Shown here: in pieces, positions 20,067 through 32,857 of the stretch
How positions within the stretch are numbered: the stretch's first letter is position 1
How the letters are laid out: every line of letters starts with the position of its first letter
Source of the DNA: Branchiostoma floridae
Lineage: Eukaryota > Chordata > Leptocardii > Amphioxiformes > Branchiostomatidae
DNA length: 52,410 bases
Reading direction: 5' to 3'
Assembly: GCF_000003815.2 (NCBI RefSeq)
Contig: NC_049983.1
Location: 7,399,855 to 7,452,264, forward strand
The notes under the pieces: generated by a model
What the model was told of the DNA's origin: nothing
Database searches by the model: none
Seen by the model: only the letters and a program-made list of their open reading frames with translations
Translations under genes and position numbers: made by a program

Positions 20067-22880
20067 TTATGGGAAATTAAAATAGCCTGACCAGGCCTTA
20101 CGGGAAGGAGCATACAGACCCTAGGTAATTGTCAGTTGTCTACGTTTTGACAACTATGCCCCTACAGTTCCAGAATCAGTTAGAGGGCTCAAACCTGCCC
20201 CAACAGAAGCTATCTGCCACTTAAATGACAAGACCATATCATGTTCAGGACAAGATTGTTATCAACGCCGTTTAACGGTTGGCGTTCCCTAGAAAAATTA
20301 GAAGTTTGTAAAGTTATGATTGTAACGCAAAGACACGATGCATATGGATCCGAATGTATGAGATAAAGTGAAACATTTAGAAAAGAGCTAGACTTGAGCA
20401 GGGTGTTGTGTTGTCATTACAGTTAGAGAAGGAATGGGGAGTAAGGGGGAACGTAGTTTATATATAGGTAAAATTGGGGCCCCCGATATGTCGACACAAA
20501 TCTAAATCCGAACAGAGGACAAAGAAATAAGGAATTGAGTACTATCCCGAGATGCTTTGCGAGAGGAAGGGTCTAAATACAGAGCACACCATATGCTCTC
20601 ACTCGAGTTTAGCCAAGCGGGGAGTAGAAGGACGAGCCCGGAGCCCTGAACTACAGGATATAGGAGACGGGTAGTTATTTAAGAAAAGCAAGAGTGAGAT
20701 AGAGAAGGCGTCCGCACAGTCATATACTTGGTCAACTTGCCACTGTACAGACCTTTGGAATTGGCCCTGATATATCGTATTCACATAAATTCTGGAAATG
20801 ACCTCCTATTTTGCATAATTTGTATTTCATTTTGTACAACATTCATTTCATTTGTCTAAGCTACATACAGACCAAAATCATGAAAATCCGTTATTTCTTT
20901 CTTGAGTAATCGTCTTCGGAAAGTTTTGACAAAAATTACCTTGCAATTTCAACACCAATCGCTGGGGGCCCAAACGTATGCCCTTCTTTCCTAGCACAAC
21001 AGCTATCTACCAACCATCAATCGTAACCACGGCTTATTCAGAACACGAGATATAAAAATAAAACATGTTTCGCTGCAGTTCCAAGTGAAGCGGTTATGGG
21101 CCGAAGATTCCCGTAATTATTTCCGTTTTTGTCACACGCCACCAACACAGCAAAATCATTCACCATTCAGCAACAGTTCGTTAGTTATCTTGAGTTGACA
21201 CAAACAATCACAGACATACATACACAGGTGAAAATATTACACCCATGAATATTTCAAAGGGTAATAAAGCTGCTTGTCACCATGTAAACAACACGTATCG
21301 TAGCACGAACATGAACATACTATTACCCAGTATTTGTGTCTTATTTATTACCTGTAATATCTTTTCTGCAAGAAATAGAAAGTTTCTGTATTTCAGTTTA
21401 ATAAAAAAAAACTGCTTTGATGGTGAACCCTTGCAGGACCGTCTTTTACGTGATCTATGAGAATTCTTACGTTTGAGCCCCGCGAGCACGCACTGATATG
21501 TACCTGTAAGTAGTGCGTGCTCGGAGTCATGTTTGAACCCCGTTTGAGCGTGCGTGCTCCGAGTCATGTGATCATCGTTTTGCTAACTATAGACAAGCGT
21601 CCCGGGGCACTCTGTCCCAGTCTCTGTCCCGCCTGATACAAACAAAATGCCGCTAGTCGAAGAAGTGTTTTTCCCGAGGATGATGTTGGTGCACGTAGCC
21701 GGGCCAGTAGTTTCGCCTCAAGGTATCTGGAAGACGAGGTCCCACCCCAGGTTAGTGAAAATCGGTACCGGAAAGTTGGTCTAAACAATGCTTTTTTTGT
21801 ATAGAATAAGGCGGAACTCGGAAGCGATTTGTAGTACCGGTTACTGTTAAATACACCGCAATTTTATGACACATTTTCGTCTGCACTTGTACCCCAATAT
21901 GCCTCATAATTCAAGGACTAATGCCGACTTCGTGTACAAGAGTTTTTGTTCTCGGCGATGTGTTGTTGATTATCTCTCCTGGTGATTTGCGCGAAAACAA
22001 AAAACAACAACAAACAAGTTACTTGTGATCTATCCCGACTCGGTCATTCAACAGTATTGTTGGGTGTGTAACAAAGCCCATCACTTGCCCCATTTCAACT
22101 TTTGGGATGTCCATAGACCAAGAATGCATGATCATGCATGCATGATCTGTGTATATTATTTTCTTTTTTCTTCGGGTTTGGCAGAAATTTCTTGGGAGAA
22201 AAGAAGAAGGGAATCTTATTACCTAACATCCATACTTTTGACGTTTGATCTGTTTCTGTGTTGTTTTATGTTCAAAATTTTATTTGACGTAGAGAAATAA
22301 AGTTGATACGTGGTACATCATTCGAACAATAGGTTTATCCATAGGGGATTACGGTATGATCGGGCCACACTCAGGGTGTATTCGATTGCAGAGTATAAAA
22401 ATTGAATTTAAAGATAGATTTGTTTCTTGGTCTTCAAATTGTGTTCACAGAAACTGTTAATGTCATCTGTGTACAGTCACATTGATTTTTATTCTAGATT
22501 ACGTAGTATTCAAGTAGGACTTATGTTTACTGTTGACTTTATCTTGCAAAAAAACATCTGGTTTGTGTAGAACTGGCCCGGATCTAATAGTGGATCTTTG
22601 GGCCCCCCGGGGATCAAAGTTGTTAATTGGATGCAGTCGCTCCCAGGGTCTAACCTACACGTGGGATCCCCACTCACTCCCGCCATCAGATCTTAGGGAG
22701 CAGGCTGCATCCTCAGATCAGAGGTACACAAGCGCTGTCCAAAGTAGTACAAACACGCGAAGGTTTTAGATGTTCGTATTTATTTTTTGTGATATACATA
22801 TGTATTTGACCAGTGTCAGGATTATGATCATTGTTTTCTGTGATTTATTGGTTGGTATACAGCTGCCCCAGGTCAGCAGC
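20067..22880. other. Intergenic, no gene recognised
   Basis: About 2.8 kb without a supported gene. It holds two direct copies of a 'gcgtgctc(c/g)gagtcatgt' motif near 21510-21570 and a possible orphan exon at 21657-21750 (see findings). 22560-22770 is an open but unrecognised GC-rich frame. Confidence 0.5.
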
Positions 22881-22889
22881 GGAGGGATG

Positions 22890-22926
22890 TATATAAAAAG
22901 ACAACCGCCGAACTTTAATATCAGTT
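22890..22926 (+). promoter_or_regulatory. Core promoter: TATA box and Initiator
   Basis: TATATAAAAAG at 22890-22900, then TCAGTT (consensus Initiator) at 22921-22926. The spacing of about 31 bp is the textbook TATA-to-start distance. An ATG follows at 22954 and a consensus 5' splice site (gtaagt) at 22962. Confidence 0.7.
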
Positions 22927-22953
22927 GGAGACGAAACGCGGCTCGAAGAGGTC

Positions 22954-25035
22954 ATGGCTTCGTAAGTACAGTCTAATGTTTGATTATAGCCGTCCTGTAC
23001 TATGATGGTGATTTACACACGTTTGAAGTTTTCCATATACACGAAATACACCCAAGAAATTGAAGAATGTGTGTGTCCGGCCGCTGCTGACATCTGCGAT
23101 TGATTGTGTAATGTTTACTTATTTGCGGACGGAACCTGTGTGATGGAAATATCCCTATCTATTCAAAAGGATCATACAGCATGACAACAAGGAGGCTTCA
23201 GTTAGAAACCTCCATTTTAAACATTTTAGTGTTTTATTAGTTTTTCTTTTCCCTTTAGCAAGACGTTTATGAGATGTGTTTTTGGAAGAGTTTGTATGTT
23301 TTATTCAATATTCGCACAAGCAACACGCATAACTGGGGGTAAATATCATTTCATTGATGAATAGATGATGATAAAATATTTTTCTCCTTTGGAGTAACAA
23401 GTATGTTCAATGTTATTTCTTGATCTGTTAACGATTGTGGGTTGTCGTGATTTACCGGACCATCCGGCATGTCTGGTACTAATTAAGCTGGAATGGCTGC
23501 GGGGAGACCGCGTGTGGTCGAGATCAAAACACAGACATACAGTATTCCGTATTTGTGATTTAGCAGCATAGCTAATCAAAGAGACGGATGGAAACTCATT
23601 GAATTCGGGACAGTTTTAGGTCGTATCTTAGAAGAAATGATTATTGATTCAATCCCTATGTTCCTGCGTTCCGACGTACAAGCATATCTAATCTCAAAGA
23701 CGAAAGTCGTTTGTGTATAGAAGGGGCGGATTTTGTTTGAGACTTTGGAAGAGCATTGCCCAAGATACAGTTGAAGAATCTTCATGACTTTTGGCATGTA
23801 TATAGCTTGAATAATGATTTATCTAATCAAAATCAAATCATGCTCTCAAGAGCTAATTTCCTTAACTGAGAAGAGTTTATAAATATATTGTAATTCATGA
23901 TGGGACTCTTGGACACATGACATACGATACTAAAATTCCTGACATGCATGTAGGAAAAACGGACACACACTATACTATTAGGCTAGCCCATGATTAAACT
24001 TTTTTTATATTTAGTATATATATATTATGGGAACTTGGTTGCCATGGGCTTTCCTTCGTCTGAGAAGGATAAATCTTCTGTCATATTTGTCAGTGTCTAC
24101 TTGTATGTTGCTTCTGTATGTCCGTTGTAATATCGTCTTGTTAGTTCATATTGATTTTTGATTTATTTTGGTTTATTTGTTTAGAGTGATTTGTTGCCCA
24201 AAGTCGGAGAAAGTGTCTCCTATAGCTAGGTTCTGGAGACTTAATATTTGGGCAGCTTGTGCAGACTGGAATATTTGTAACTTGATTAGATGGATACCAC
24301 AGCTTCTTTGTAAATATTTCATTTACTTTGTATCCCATTGTCAGAGACAGTTGAAAGTTTCAATGTTTTGCCCATGTACAGGGTAGAAGTCAGATCAAAC
24401 CGCCGTGGTCTCCAGGGCTCCATCGACTGCCTTGCTGATGGGAGGACTTAACCGGTCAGTGTGATGTGAGTGAGTGCGCCTGATGAAAGCGCAGACATAG
24501 GGGTGTAATCAATGCAGACTTGTTGGAATATATCAATCAGCTAAGGTGATCATGTTGAGATGAGTGTGTGTCCTAAGAGCGACGAAGACAAAATATCCCT
24601 GGCACCCGTAAAGATGTTCACCATGACTCCACAACTCCGCCACGCCACATACTGCGACTCTTTTCGTTTATTTTTGTTCTCTCTACGTACAGCAGTGCCT
24701 ACAACATATCTTAGCTGTGACGAGCATCCAAACAGCCGTACAACGACTGTGTCAAATTTATGAGTTGGCTTTCAATTGGAAGAAACCGTTATTTTCAGTA
24801 TCAGTGTATCCGTTAAGTATTTGAAACGGGCGATGTGATCTCTGTGTTTTCTCTCGATCCCAACAGACTGACCACGAGTGACAACGTCAAGGTGTTCCTG
24901 ACACCCGTACCTGTGTCCACCAGGACGACGCAGTTCCGCCACAACGTGCACAGGGACTCCTACCACGACAGGGAAAGTCAGTGGAGTCCGTGCAAGTCAG
25001 TGAGACGAGCTGCATCACTGAAGGAGCCGGAATAG
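22954..25035 (+). CDS. Small putative two-exon gene, 58 residues, unrecognised
   Basis: Exon 1 is ATGGCTTC (22954-22961), ending at gtaagt. Exon 2 starts at 24867 after a strong polypyrimidine tract and AG, and reads to TAG at 25033-25035 (24867-25035). The phases fit: TC plus A makes Ser. The predicted protein begins MASLTTSDNVKVFLTP and includes TTQFRHNVHRDSY and VRRAASLKEPE. It has no signal peptide, TM segment or recognised domain. A paralogous exon-like segment lies in the intron at 24565-24655 (SDEDKISLAPV, PQLRHATYCDSF), in the same phase after an AG. This could be a first coding exon pair of a longer gene or a mutually exclusive exon pair. No function is assigned. Confidence 0.45.
24565..24655 (+). 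other. Duplicate exon-like segment inside the small gene
   Basis: The translation aligns with exon 2 at 24867: shared S-D, K, L-x-PV, T, Q-x-RH and DS(F/Y). It is preceded by 'gatgag' with the same phase. The acceptor lacks a good pyrimidine tract and no clear donor follows, so it may be a decaying duplicate. Confidence 0.35.
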
Positions 25036-26658
25036 ACGTCCGTGTGCCTTATAAAGTCGGGAAGGAGCTACAAATCACCCAGAACAGCACCGTCGACATG
25101 AGGAAGACAACGAGAGGAGAGTGCCAGACCAGTAGCAGATCTAGAATAGCCAATTGATTGCGCTGCTACAACCATAGTGAACCTAAAACTAGTTAGAGAA
25201 TTCACGGACTAGTTTTGAGGTGATTTATACCATTACTGTGCATTTTAGTGTACTGGGTATACATTGCAGTAGTAGTTGATTGTGCATGTGTATCAAAGAA
25301 CCGTACATAAGGTTAACCTCAGCGACGACGGACCGAATCAAACCGGAGATGGATGTAGTAAAGGTGAGAACCGCCATAGGAATGTTCAGTACAATTATTC
25401 TGTATCCAACCTGTGACCGAAGTTAGCGGGGTCAGCATTATGTAGTAACATCAAAACACTTCAACAGTCTCCCGTGCCAAGTGTACGGAAAACCTTGTCT
25501 CTGCGTCCTTCCTTTATTCTAGCTGTGCTAGCCATAGTCTTCAAAGCAGAATCTAAACAACGTGAAATCCATTGGTTTCATGACTTGTTTGAAATATGTG
25601 ATTTATTAACATTTCACAATCAGGCTTTACTTAATATGTATCTATATAGCCGGTATAACCGCCCTTCGGCGTAACACACCAGCTTCAATTCCAAACGACA
25701 ATTACCTGAAATCACTTCACTTTATATTTTATAGATATCGACATAAAACTGACATATTCGTCTTCATTATTTGTTTTGATCCCATGAAAGCATATCATCC
25801 CAAAGCTCAAAAGACAAAGGCGAAAGCTATTTTTCTACCCTCAAAATCATCCTTTCTATAGCTCCAAACGACAACCACTTGAAGCATTCCATTCCAAATT
25901 GCAAAAAGCACAAGCTTATATAAGAAATAAAAGCTGGGACATATTGATTATGATATTCATAAGCATGCGAAACATCGTAACAATCTGTAACAGAGTGTAC
26001 TGCCTATGATGTGCAAGGATTGCAGTCATTCCCGGTTATGTGAAAAGACCGTTCCTTAAATCAGTAATCCTGACACAAAGAATGCCTAAACAACAAAGAA
26101 AAATAAACAGCTAGAATAGTCCTCAAATACCACTAACAAAGAACGACACCCCCCGAGTATAGCCAAAAATCAATTCCCAAGGGAATGCGTTCGTGGAATT
26201 TTCTAAATTCTTTCAAAGCGATCGTAATACTGTAGAAAATGCCTCCGCCCCTGAGGCGTCGCCAAAAAATGACAGAAATTAATCGACTTGGACGCTTTAG
26301 AAGAAGAAGTTAAAACCTAAGGAAAAACAATATTTTTCAGCCAAAACCTGTGGTATGGGTGAAATATAGAAACGTACAGGAAAGTGGTAACAGCCACTTG
26401 CAAGACGTCCACCTTCTCAAACTTCATAATCATGCTTGTTAAGTTTTCCTTCATCAGGCAAATGCTATCTTGTTTAATATTTAATAATTTTCAATACGTA
26501 AGCCGTATATAAAATTCTCATCACTCAAAGCTAAGCTTTTGAAAGTTGGTATCGCTAAGAGTTTTGGATGGTGTGGATTCTATAGTATGAAATTTGGTAG
26601 CCACAAAACGATTTATCGTCCTATCTTCTGCATGATGAAGTTAGAAGGTAGCGACAAT
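25036..26658. other. Intergenic, includes 3' flank of methyltransferase copy 2
   Basis: No gene seen. 26400-26525 is the inverted match of about 890-990 downstream of methyltransferase copy 1. Confidence 0.5.
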
Positions 26659-29087
26659 TTAGGCCTTTTCGGCTGTCAGGTAATAGAAAGCTGGTGTGTT
26701 GGCAAGATTCACATCCAGATTACTGGACTGCAGCTCAATTTCAACGTTTTCAAAACCAGCCTTCTCCAAACTGTCGCGAAGAAAATCTTCGTCAATGTCG
26801 GGGACGTTGTAGAAGATTTCCTTCCCCACAGTGTACATGGTACCGCCGTTCAGGGTACCGACGAGGATGAGACCTCCGCCCGACTTGACGAGTGACGCCA
26901 TGTTTCCCAGGCATGCGCAGTACTCCACCCTGGTCTTGCAGGCCGAGTCCACGCAGAGACATGAGACGACGACATCGAAGGGCTCGAAACTGTGGCAGAT
27001 GATTGATGGTAATAGTTTATTACAAATTCTTGCCCGAGGGCACGAAAGAGTGTAGAATAGTGTAGAAAAAATATAGCATGTGTATACTCTTGTTTAAATG
27101 CCGGTATGTGTCTAGTTTACAAGCGGGTTATTTTTGGGCATGGCCGGGCCCCAAATAGGCCGTTAGCCGCAGGATGTTCCACTGGGCCACGTAGGGGTCA
27201 CGCCCGCGAGTGCAAAAATAGTTCGTAAACTACCCGACCGGAGGGGTCCTCTTTTCCAAGTTGTGACCGAAGCATATACCAATGGAAAGATTCCTATTTT
27301 ATTCTGAAACAAAAAAATCACCCCAGGAATCGTTGATGCCTCAAACAACAGCCATTACATTATCTTTTTTGGTAATATTTCTGTGAGCCTTATTATCAAA
27401 TTCTGCGTAATTTCTAAAGGGAAATTCGAACCTTTGTGGCGCCAGCGGGTTTGGTTGAGTGACGTCACAGGGCAGGACGGCCTTCACTGCTGTGCGCAGG
27501 CGCGTTGCGATGTCCTCTGGGGTAGTGCTGGAATAAAAGCAGGGCCATAGGTCATACAAGTACAGTTCTGATCGCTATAAAGTCGCTCAGCGGTCTCCAT
27601 GCAGTGGAAAGGGGCTTCAAAATGGTTGTAATACTCAACTTTAGACGGTGCAGACATAGAGCTAAGCAGTGATGCAGATTCTATGTGTATGTTACGTACA
27701 TACCTGCCCCCTTCCAGTGTGCTGAGGTACTGCAGGTAAGAGCCAAAATCAAAAGCACCGGGGTCGTCACGAAGCCACATCTGAAGCTCGTCGCGGCAGT
27801 TCTAGAAGAGAGAACCCCAGAAGAATACTTTCAAAGCAAAAGAATGAGAAAAATAGTTGTGAAAACTTGATTTCGTTAAGATTGGCATTATGTAAAAATT
27901 GACTAATATTAGCAGAAAATTAAAAAAAATCGAAAAGAGTAGAAGAACAAAAAAATGCATTTAATTGAGCAGCTGAGTGGTAGCCCAACTCCTTAATATT
28001 CGGCTTACTGTTTGCTGTCCATTGTTCTTTGACAAACGTAACCTGGAATCCAGTCTACCGTGGATTGGCCAGGCTACCTTCGGGTCAAGAGAATCTTTCT
28101 GCTGCTGGGGTAATCTTTCACACCCGGTAGGAGTTTTGCACGGTGGGAGTTAATCCCATTGGGCAAAACTCCTACGACGTGAAAATCCTACCAGGTGCGA
28201 ATGATTACCCCAGCGGCAGAAAGCTATCTACGTCCCATAGAGACCCCGCATCCTACGTAGCCCAAGCCACGAAAAGACTGGATTGCAGGTGATACTATAA
28301 ACGTAACTGTACCTGCACGTAATCCGTACACGTTATGTCGGGGAAGTACTTGCTGGCGCTCAAAACGCTCATGATGTTTGGCCCAGTACCGACATCCAGA
28401 AGGCGCCTTCCTTTGAACTTACCTGAAAAATAAAACAATTTGCGAGTTCAGGGCTTTTAAAACTGTTAAGGTGTCAAATATAACGCCAGACGTGTCCCCA
28501 ACAAAAGTTATACTGATGTGATCTCGCTGAAGGCTAGACTTGCTGGGCAATCACACAATGAATCCTGTACGCCAGAGGCCCTGTCCGAGGCGGCCGGTGT
28601 TCTATGAGATTCGGCTTGGCTGTGAGAATCGGTCCGGGTACCATATTTGGAATGATGAAGAAATAAGTGGGCGTGCCCTAAAAACTACTTGTCTATACTT
28701 GTTAATGTAGTTATAGCTTCCTTAAAAATGGGCATATTACATCCACATCACAAAAATGTCAATTTTTGTCAAGAACAGTTTCGCACATACCATTGTATGG
28801 CAAAAGATATTTTTGGCGACGCCTTAGGAGCGAGCCTAATGGTATGGTATTGTGTACGACTAGCTTGACAAAAGGCAAATTTCTAGAAAATGCTGCCTGT
28901 CTAGTTAAAAAATTGACTTACCTGATTTGAAAGTCTGGTGGTGGGTATTCATGAGCCAGTGTCGGTAATCTTTTCCATCGTCCTGCTGAGGAAAGTCGCG
29001 GTAGTAAGTGTCCAGAAGACCCCTTGGTTGGAAATAGCGGATGTAATCTTCGCCCGGCATGCGGAGAGTCATCTTGGTGTCCGCCAT
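26659..29087 (-). CDS. NNMT/INMT-like N-methyltransferase, complete five-exon gene
   Basis: SAM-dependent small-molecule N-methyltransferase of the NNMT/INMT/PNMT family. Exons (minus strand): 28922-29087, 28313-28422, 27704-27801, 27527-27432 (low end 27432), 26659-26989. All have GT/AG borders and matching phases and sum to 801 nt, that is 266 residues plus stop; the family is usually about 260-290. Exon 1 starts MADTKMTLRMPGEDYIRYFQ. Exon 2 holds SAM motif I (LLDVGTGP) and an acidic ITCTDYVQ strand. Exon 3 carries ELQMWLRDDPGAFDF, exon 4 TAVKAVLPCDVTQPNPL, and exon 5 FDVVVSCLCVDSAC with the C-terminal helix region. The start is the Met aligned with the family N-terminus; an in-frame Met exists 18 codons upstream. 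Copy 1 (151-487) is its tail-to-tail paralogue. Substrate unknown. Confidence 0.92.
27000..27090 (-). repeat. Probable LINE 3' fragment in methyltransferase intron 4
   Basis: On the minus strand the sequence reads 'cgtgccctcgggcaagaatt' then tgtaataaactattaccatc, resembling retroelement 3' ends. Short and uncertain. Confidence 0.3.
28047..28292. mobile_element. MITE in methyltransferase intron 2
   Basis: Inverted ends cctggaatccagtct and agactggattgcagg, with a long internal stem (ctgctggggtaatc / gattaccccagcgg; gtaggagttttgc / gcaaaactcctac). About 245 bp, no coding capacity. Confidence 0.7.
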
Positions 29088-30000
29088 GTTGGAAACTATC
29101 GTATGTGGTGTAGAAAGTTGACTTAATGAGCTCAGTGTCATAACATAGTCTATGTATGATGATAACTTGGATCTAACTCATTTGTGTTACTAGAATGAAT
29201 GTGCCACCAAGATTTACCACTAAAGAATCAAACATTGATTAAATCACGCATTGATTATGCAAAATAGGTCATGATTTGCATAATTCATATCAACTGATTT
29301 TCTTCCGAACTACGTTACGAATGCATGATGTTCCTGTCACAGTTGGAATTTATCAAAATAGAAATTCAAATTATCCTCATTAGCTATGTAAACTAGGTCC
29401 TAATTTATGTTATTTACTTTCCATTACATTGGACGTCCGCTTCAAGGCTTTCTACAGGTCAAGACTCATAACTATTCATTCATCCCTTCTTCCTGTTTCA
29501 AAATCTGCACCTGAAACGGTTCCAAAGGAAGCTGCTAGAGGGCCCAGGCTCATGTCACTTCTTTCCGACCATGCGAGATATCTATCGACCAGAAACCATG
29601 ACCATACAGCATGTCCTGAACACAAGATAATGATAAAAGCTGAACATTCCGCTGCAACATCTTAGGCCACACTGACTTAATTTTATGGATGACATCCGGA
29701 TCCGTTGGAGACCCCAGAACGCGTGCGGGCAAACAAAAAAAATCCAGCCAAAATGCTGCTAAACCACAGGACTAAGCATCCAGGCCACTCTTTCCCAGAC
29801 ACTTGTTTTACTTTATGTTCACCTACAAAAAAACTGTAAGAGACAATCTTCGCCATTTCAATCATGTTTGTATCGCCTATTTGCCATTCTTAGAGAGAAA
29901 AAGAGTTTAAGGAGGAAACAAGGGCGCACTGGCCCTAGCCCTGATTTGCAACCTCCTTGCCCTGACCATGCGGCTCCTTACCCTGGAGATCCTCAGGTAA
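29088..30000. other. Upstream region of methyltransferase copy 2, repeats
   Basis: No TATA box was clear upstream of 29087. An ATGCAAA hairpin cassette lies near 29250-29290, and one end of the 19223-20066 transposon family near 29662. No other gene. Confidence 0.5.
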
Positions 30001-30350
30001 TAGGGCCTTCACACTGAAACCGAATCAGCAGGAATCAAGCAGAACCAACCGGAATGAATTATTTGCAAAATTCGTGCAGGAATCAAGCAGAACCAACCGG
30101 AATGAATTATTTGCAAAATTCGTGCCACATTCAGGGCCATTCGAGTGGGAATTCCAAATGGGCCTGAAATTCCCTTCACACAAGAAGGAATGAGCCAGAA
30201 TGCCGTCAGAATGAAAATTATTTTCTATTCCTGTGCATTCGTAGTGTATTCTAGATATTCCGAGTACATTCAAGATATTCTTTTGGCCACATTCGTGCAG
30301 GATTCGAGATGGGAGGGGGGATTCTCCTGTCGAATTTTTCGACAGATGAG
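30001..30350. mobile_element. MITE-like element with 'agggccttcacac' end
   Basis: Starts 'tagggccttcacactg' and shares long stretches (aatgagccagaatgcc, tgaaaatt..ttctattcctg, cattcgtagt) with 34030-34490, whose right end is the inverted 'gtgtgaaggggcctt'. It includes an exact tandem duplication of 48 bp (30030-30077 and 30078-30125). Confidence 0.55.
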
Positions 30351-30447
30351 ATGAGCAGGTACACAGGTATTGCCTGACCTGCACATAACTTTTAAGGTGA
30401 AGGAGGGGTGTGCAATTTCTTCTCCACCCTCTCGTCTACTGGCGCAC

Positions 30448-30702
30448 GAAAGGTAGACTCTCACTGCGCTTGTGGCACCGGTGCGGCACTGCGGGGTGCG
30501 TAGATGACTCAACGAATTTCAGAGATAAAGAACAAGTTTTCTTCAGTGTTGTGTATTTTGTTGTTTTCTAAGTCATACTTTTACGTATGACGCAATGTCT
30601 AAATTATTAAAAAATCGCGAAATTGACAAAACAGTGCCGCAGTGAACGAACCCCGCATGGTCGCACCAGTGCCTCAAGTGCAGTGAGAGTCCACCTTTAG
30701 TT
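30448..30702. mobile_element. MITE, AAAGGTGGACTCTCACTGCA family, copy A
   Basis: Ends 'aggtagactctcactgc' and 'gcagtgagagtccaccttt'. Internal mirrored 'gcaccggtgcggcactgcgg' blocks. The same family occurs at 37849-38098. No coding capacity. Confidence 0.8.
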
Positions 30703-32857
30703 TCACAGGGACAGAGCTGTATGCCATGTGTAAGACGGCTCCAGCAGATGCAGCTTTGTTGTTCGGAGTATCCGTCTCCTAGGAGGACTTTCAACCAAGG
30801 ATGTAAGGGGTTCCTCCCACCCCTGACTAGTGTAAGCGGGTGCGTCATGCGTCCCGACCCCTACCCACCTATCAAATATTATCAGGATCCATCCAAGGCT
30901 TCTAGATTTATGCAAGTTAGACAGATAGACAGACAGGAGTTCACGCTCAAAACATAATCTTCCGCCATTCTGGCGAAGGTAACAATGCCAATAGTAGCTG
31001 TGCAGTGCAATGGTGTACAGATAGATAAAGAAGCGTCATCTTGTGGACAACATTAACCTGTCTGTTATTGGTTTTATTCATGTCATCTTCATATCAATAA
31101 TATACTCTCCGTCAGCCAAAAAACTCCAAGTTTGTATTATCTATGTCAACGAAAGATCTCAACTTTAGGGATCACTGTGAGAAAGGCTTCTATGAGGCCA
31201 CACATTTGTCCGGATTCGCTCGGAAACGTCCCGTATTCGCCATGATGCACGATTCCGGATCCGTCGGATTTGTCAGGATACAAGGCCATTTTTTGCAGTG
31301 TTAGCCCCCGGCCCCAGCCACACGTTTACATTCTGCACAATTAGATGTCCCTGAACCCTACTGTTACAGAGGCATACAAAATGTCAATGCCCTGTAAGAA
31401 ATGTGTCGTGGCAGTTCTGTGTGTAATGGCTACAGTTTGAATTTGATATGTCTGACGACTCTTATGGCTATTGTCTTGATCAAAAGCTACAAAGTAGTAA
31501 GCAGAAACATCATGAAAATTGTTTCAAGCATAACTCTTAAACAGGATAGAAACATTTTACATTTCCTATTCGAGTTACGCCCATTGCAATGGATGCCCTT
31601 CAAATAAGGTGTTTTTGATCACGAACGTTTGGACTAGATAAAATTCTATTGATCTGTGTAAACACGACAGCTTTCTTTTGTAGACCCACGGCTGCCAAAA
31701 AGTGCTGTCAATTTGCTGTCGTGACTGTCGCACGACGAATGAGCTACTATCTTCACGACCTTCCCTCTTGTCGGCACCGTACAAGCGCTGACTCTTAAAG
31801 TGCGATTGGTTCAATAGAGAACCTACGCTACACTTTCTGGTGGAAGATTACTGCATAGCCTTCTTCTCAACTTTATGAGGTAACTGGGTTTATTTTTGGG
31901 GAGCCAATTTTAACTGTGGACTAAGGTTAATTTTCTGTTTTGAGAAATCAAGTTTCATCGCTCCTTTTTCTAGCATAGAGAAAAGGGAGCTGTGCATGTT
32001 GAAAAGCGTAAATCACCGCTACCTCAAACAATAAACGTCGCCGCTCAAGAAGTCTGCGAAGCCAGCCAACGTTTCACCGTTTCCGATCAAGGTTAGGAGG
32101 CTAATTAGAACGCTATTCCAACCTAGTTAAGCTAACGGAAAAAGAAATCCTCAACACTGATAGAACAAGAGGACACAGGCTGCGTCAGTACAGCATACAC
32201 GTATTCAATGCGCCAAAAATCGCGATCGCTCTTTTGCACAAACACAATGCACAGTAGACCACGTACCGAGGACGTTATATAGCGACGTCCTTGCACGTAC
32301 GCAATTGGACGAGTGGCAAGGTCGGACAAGTGACAAAAGTACAGAATTCAATCCCTTGACCCTCTTTTACAGAAGAATGACCGCTGACCACTACAGCATG
32401 CTGATAAGTTATGAAAATATGACAGGAACAACCCCCAAGATACCTTTTTTTGAGGCCGTCTCGTGCTTTCTGTACTTCACAAGTCACCACTCTGATCCCC
32501 GTACAAAGTTGTCCAACAACATGGTACATCAACTATCTCATCTGACATGCATGACCTGTTAATGGCGTAACGTTACGTTTGTGATTTGCCAAGCAAACTT
32601 GATTGACAGATGACGTTGTTTGGAAGCACCAAAGAGTTTGCAAAAAGAGTTGTTTGTTAATTATAAGGTATTTCTGCACATTCAAGGTCACGTGAAAAAA
32701 CAAACAAACGCGATAACGCTTGGAAACGGTCAGACGTTTTAGATAGCATGGTAAACAATGTATTTAATGATTACCATAAATGAGTAAATGCGATATGTTT
32801 CACACAATTGTTCTTTTATGTATATTGTACTTGTAAATTCATGATGTTATAGTATGG
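30703..32857. other. Intergenic, no gene recognised
   Basis: About 2.1 kb. Open frames here are short and without recognisable domains on either strand. Confidence 0.5.

Noticed and set aside
19220-20090. Several Phe-rich open frames between 19220 and 20090
   Set aside because: Produced by poly-A/T tracts inside a transposon with terminal inverted repeats; no transposase motif.
22533-22769. 78-codon GC-rich open frame before the TATA promoter
   Set aside because: No domain, no splice context, and no start-site evidence.
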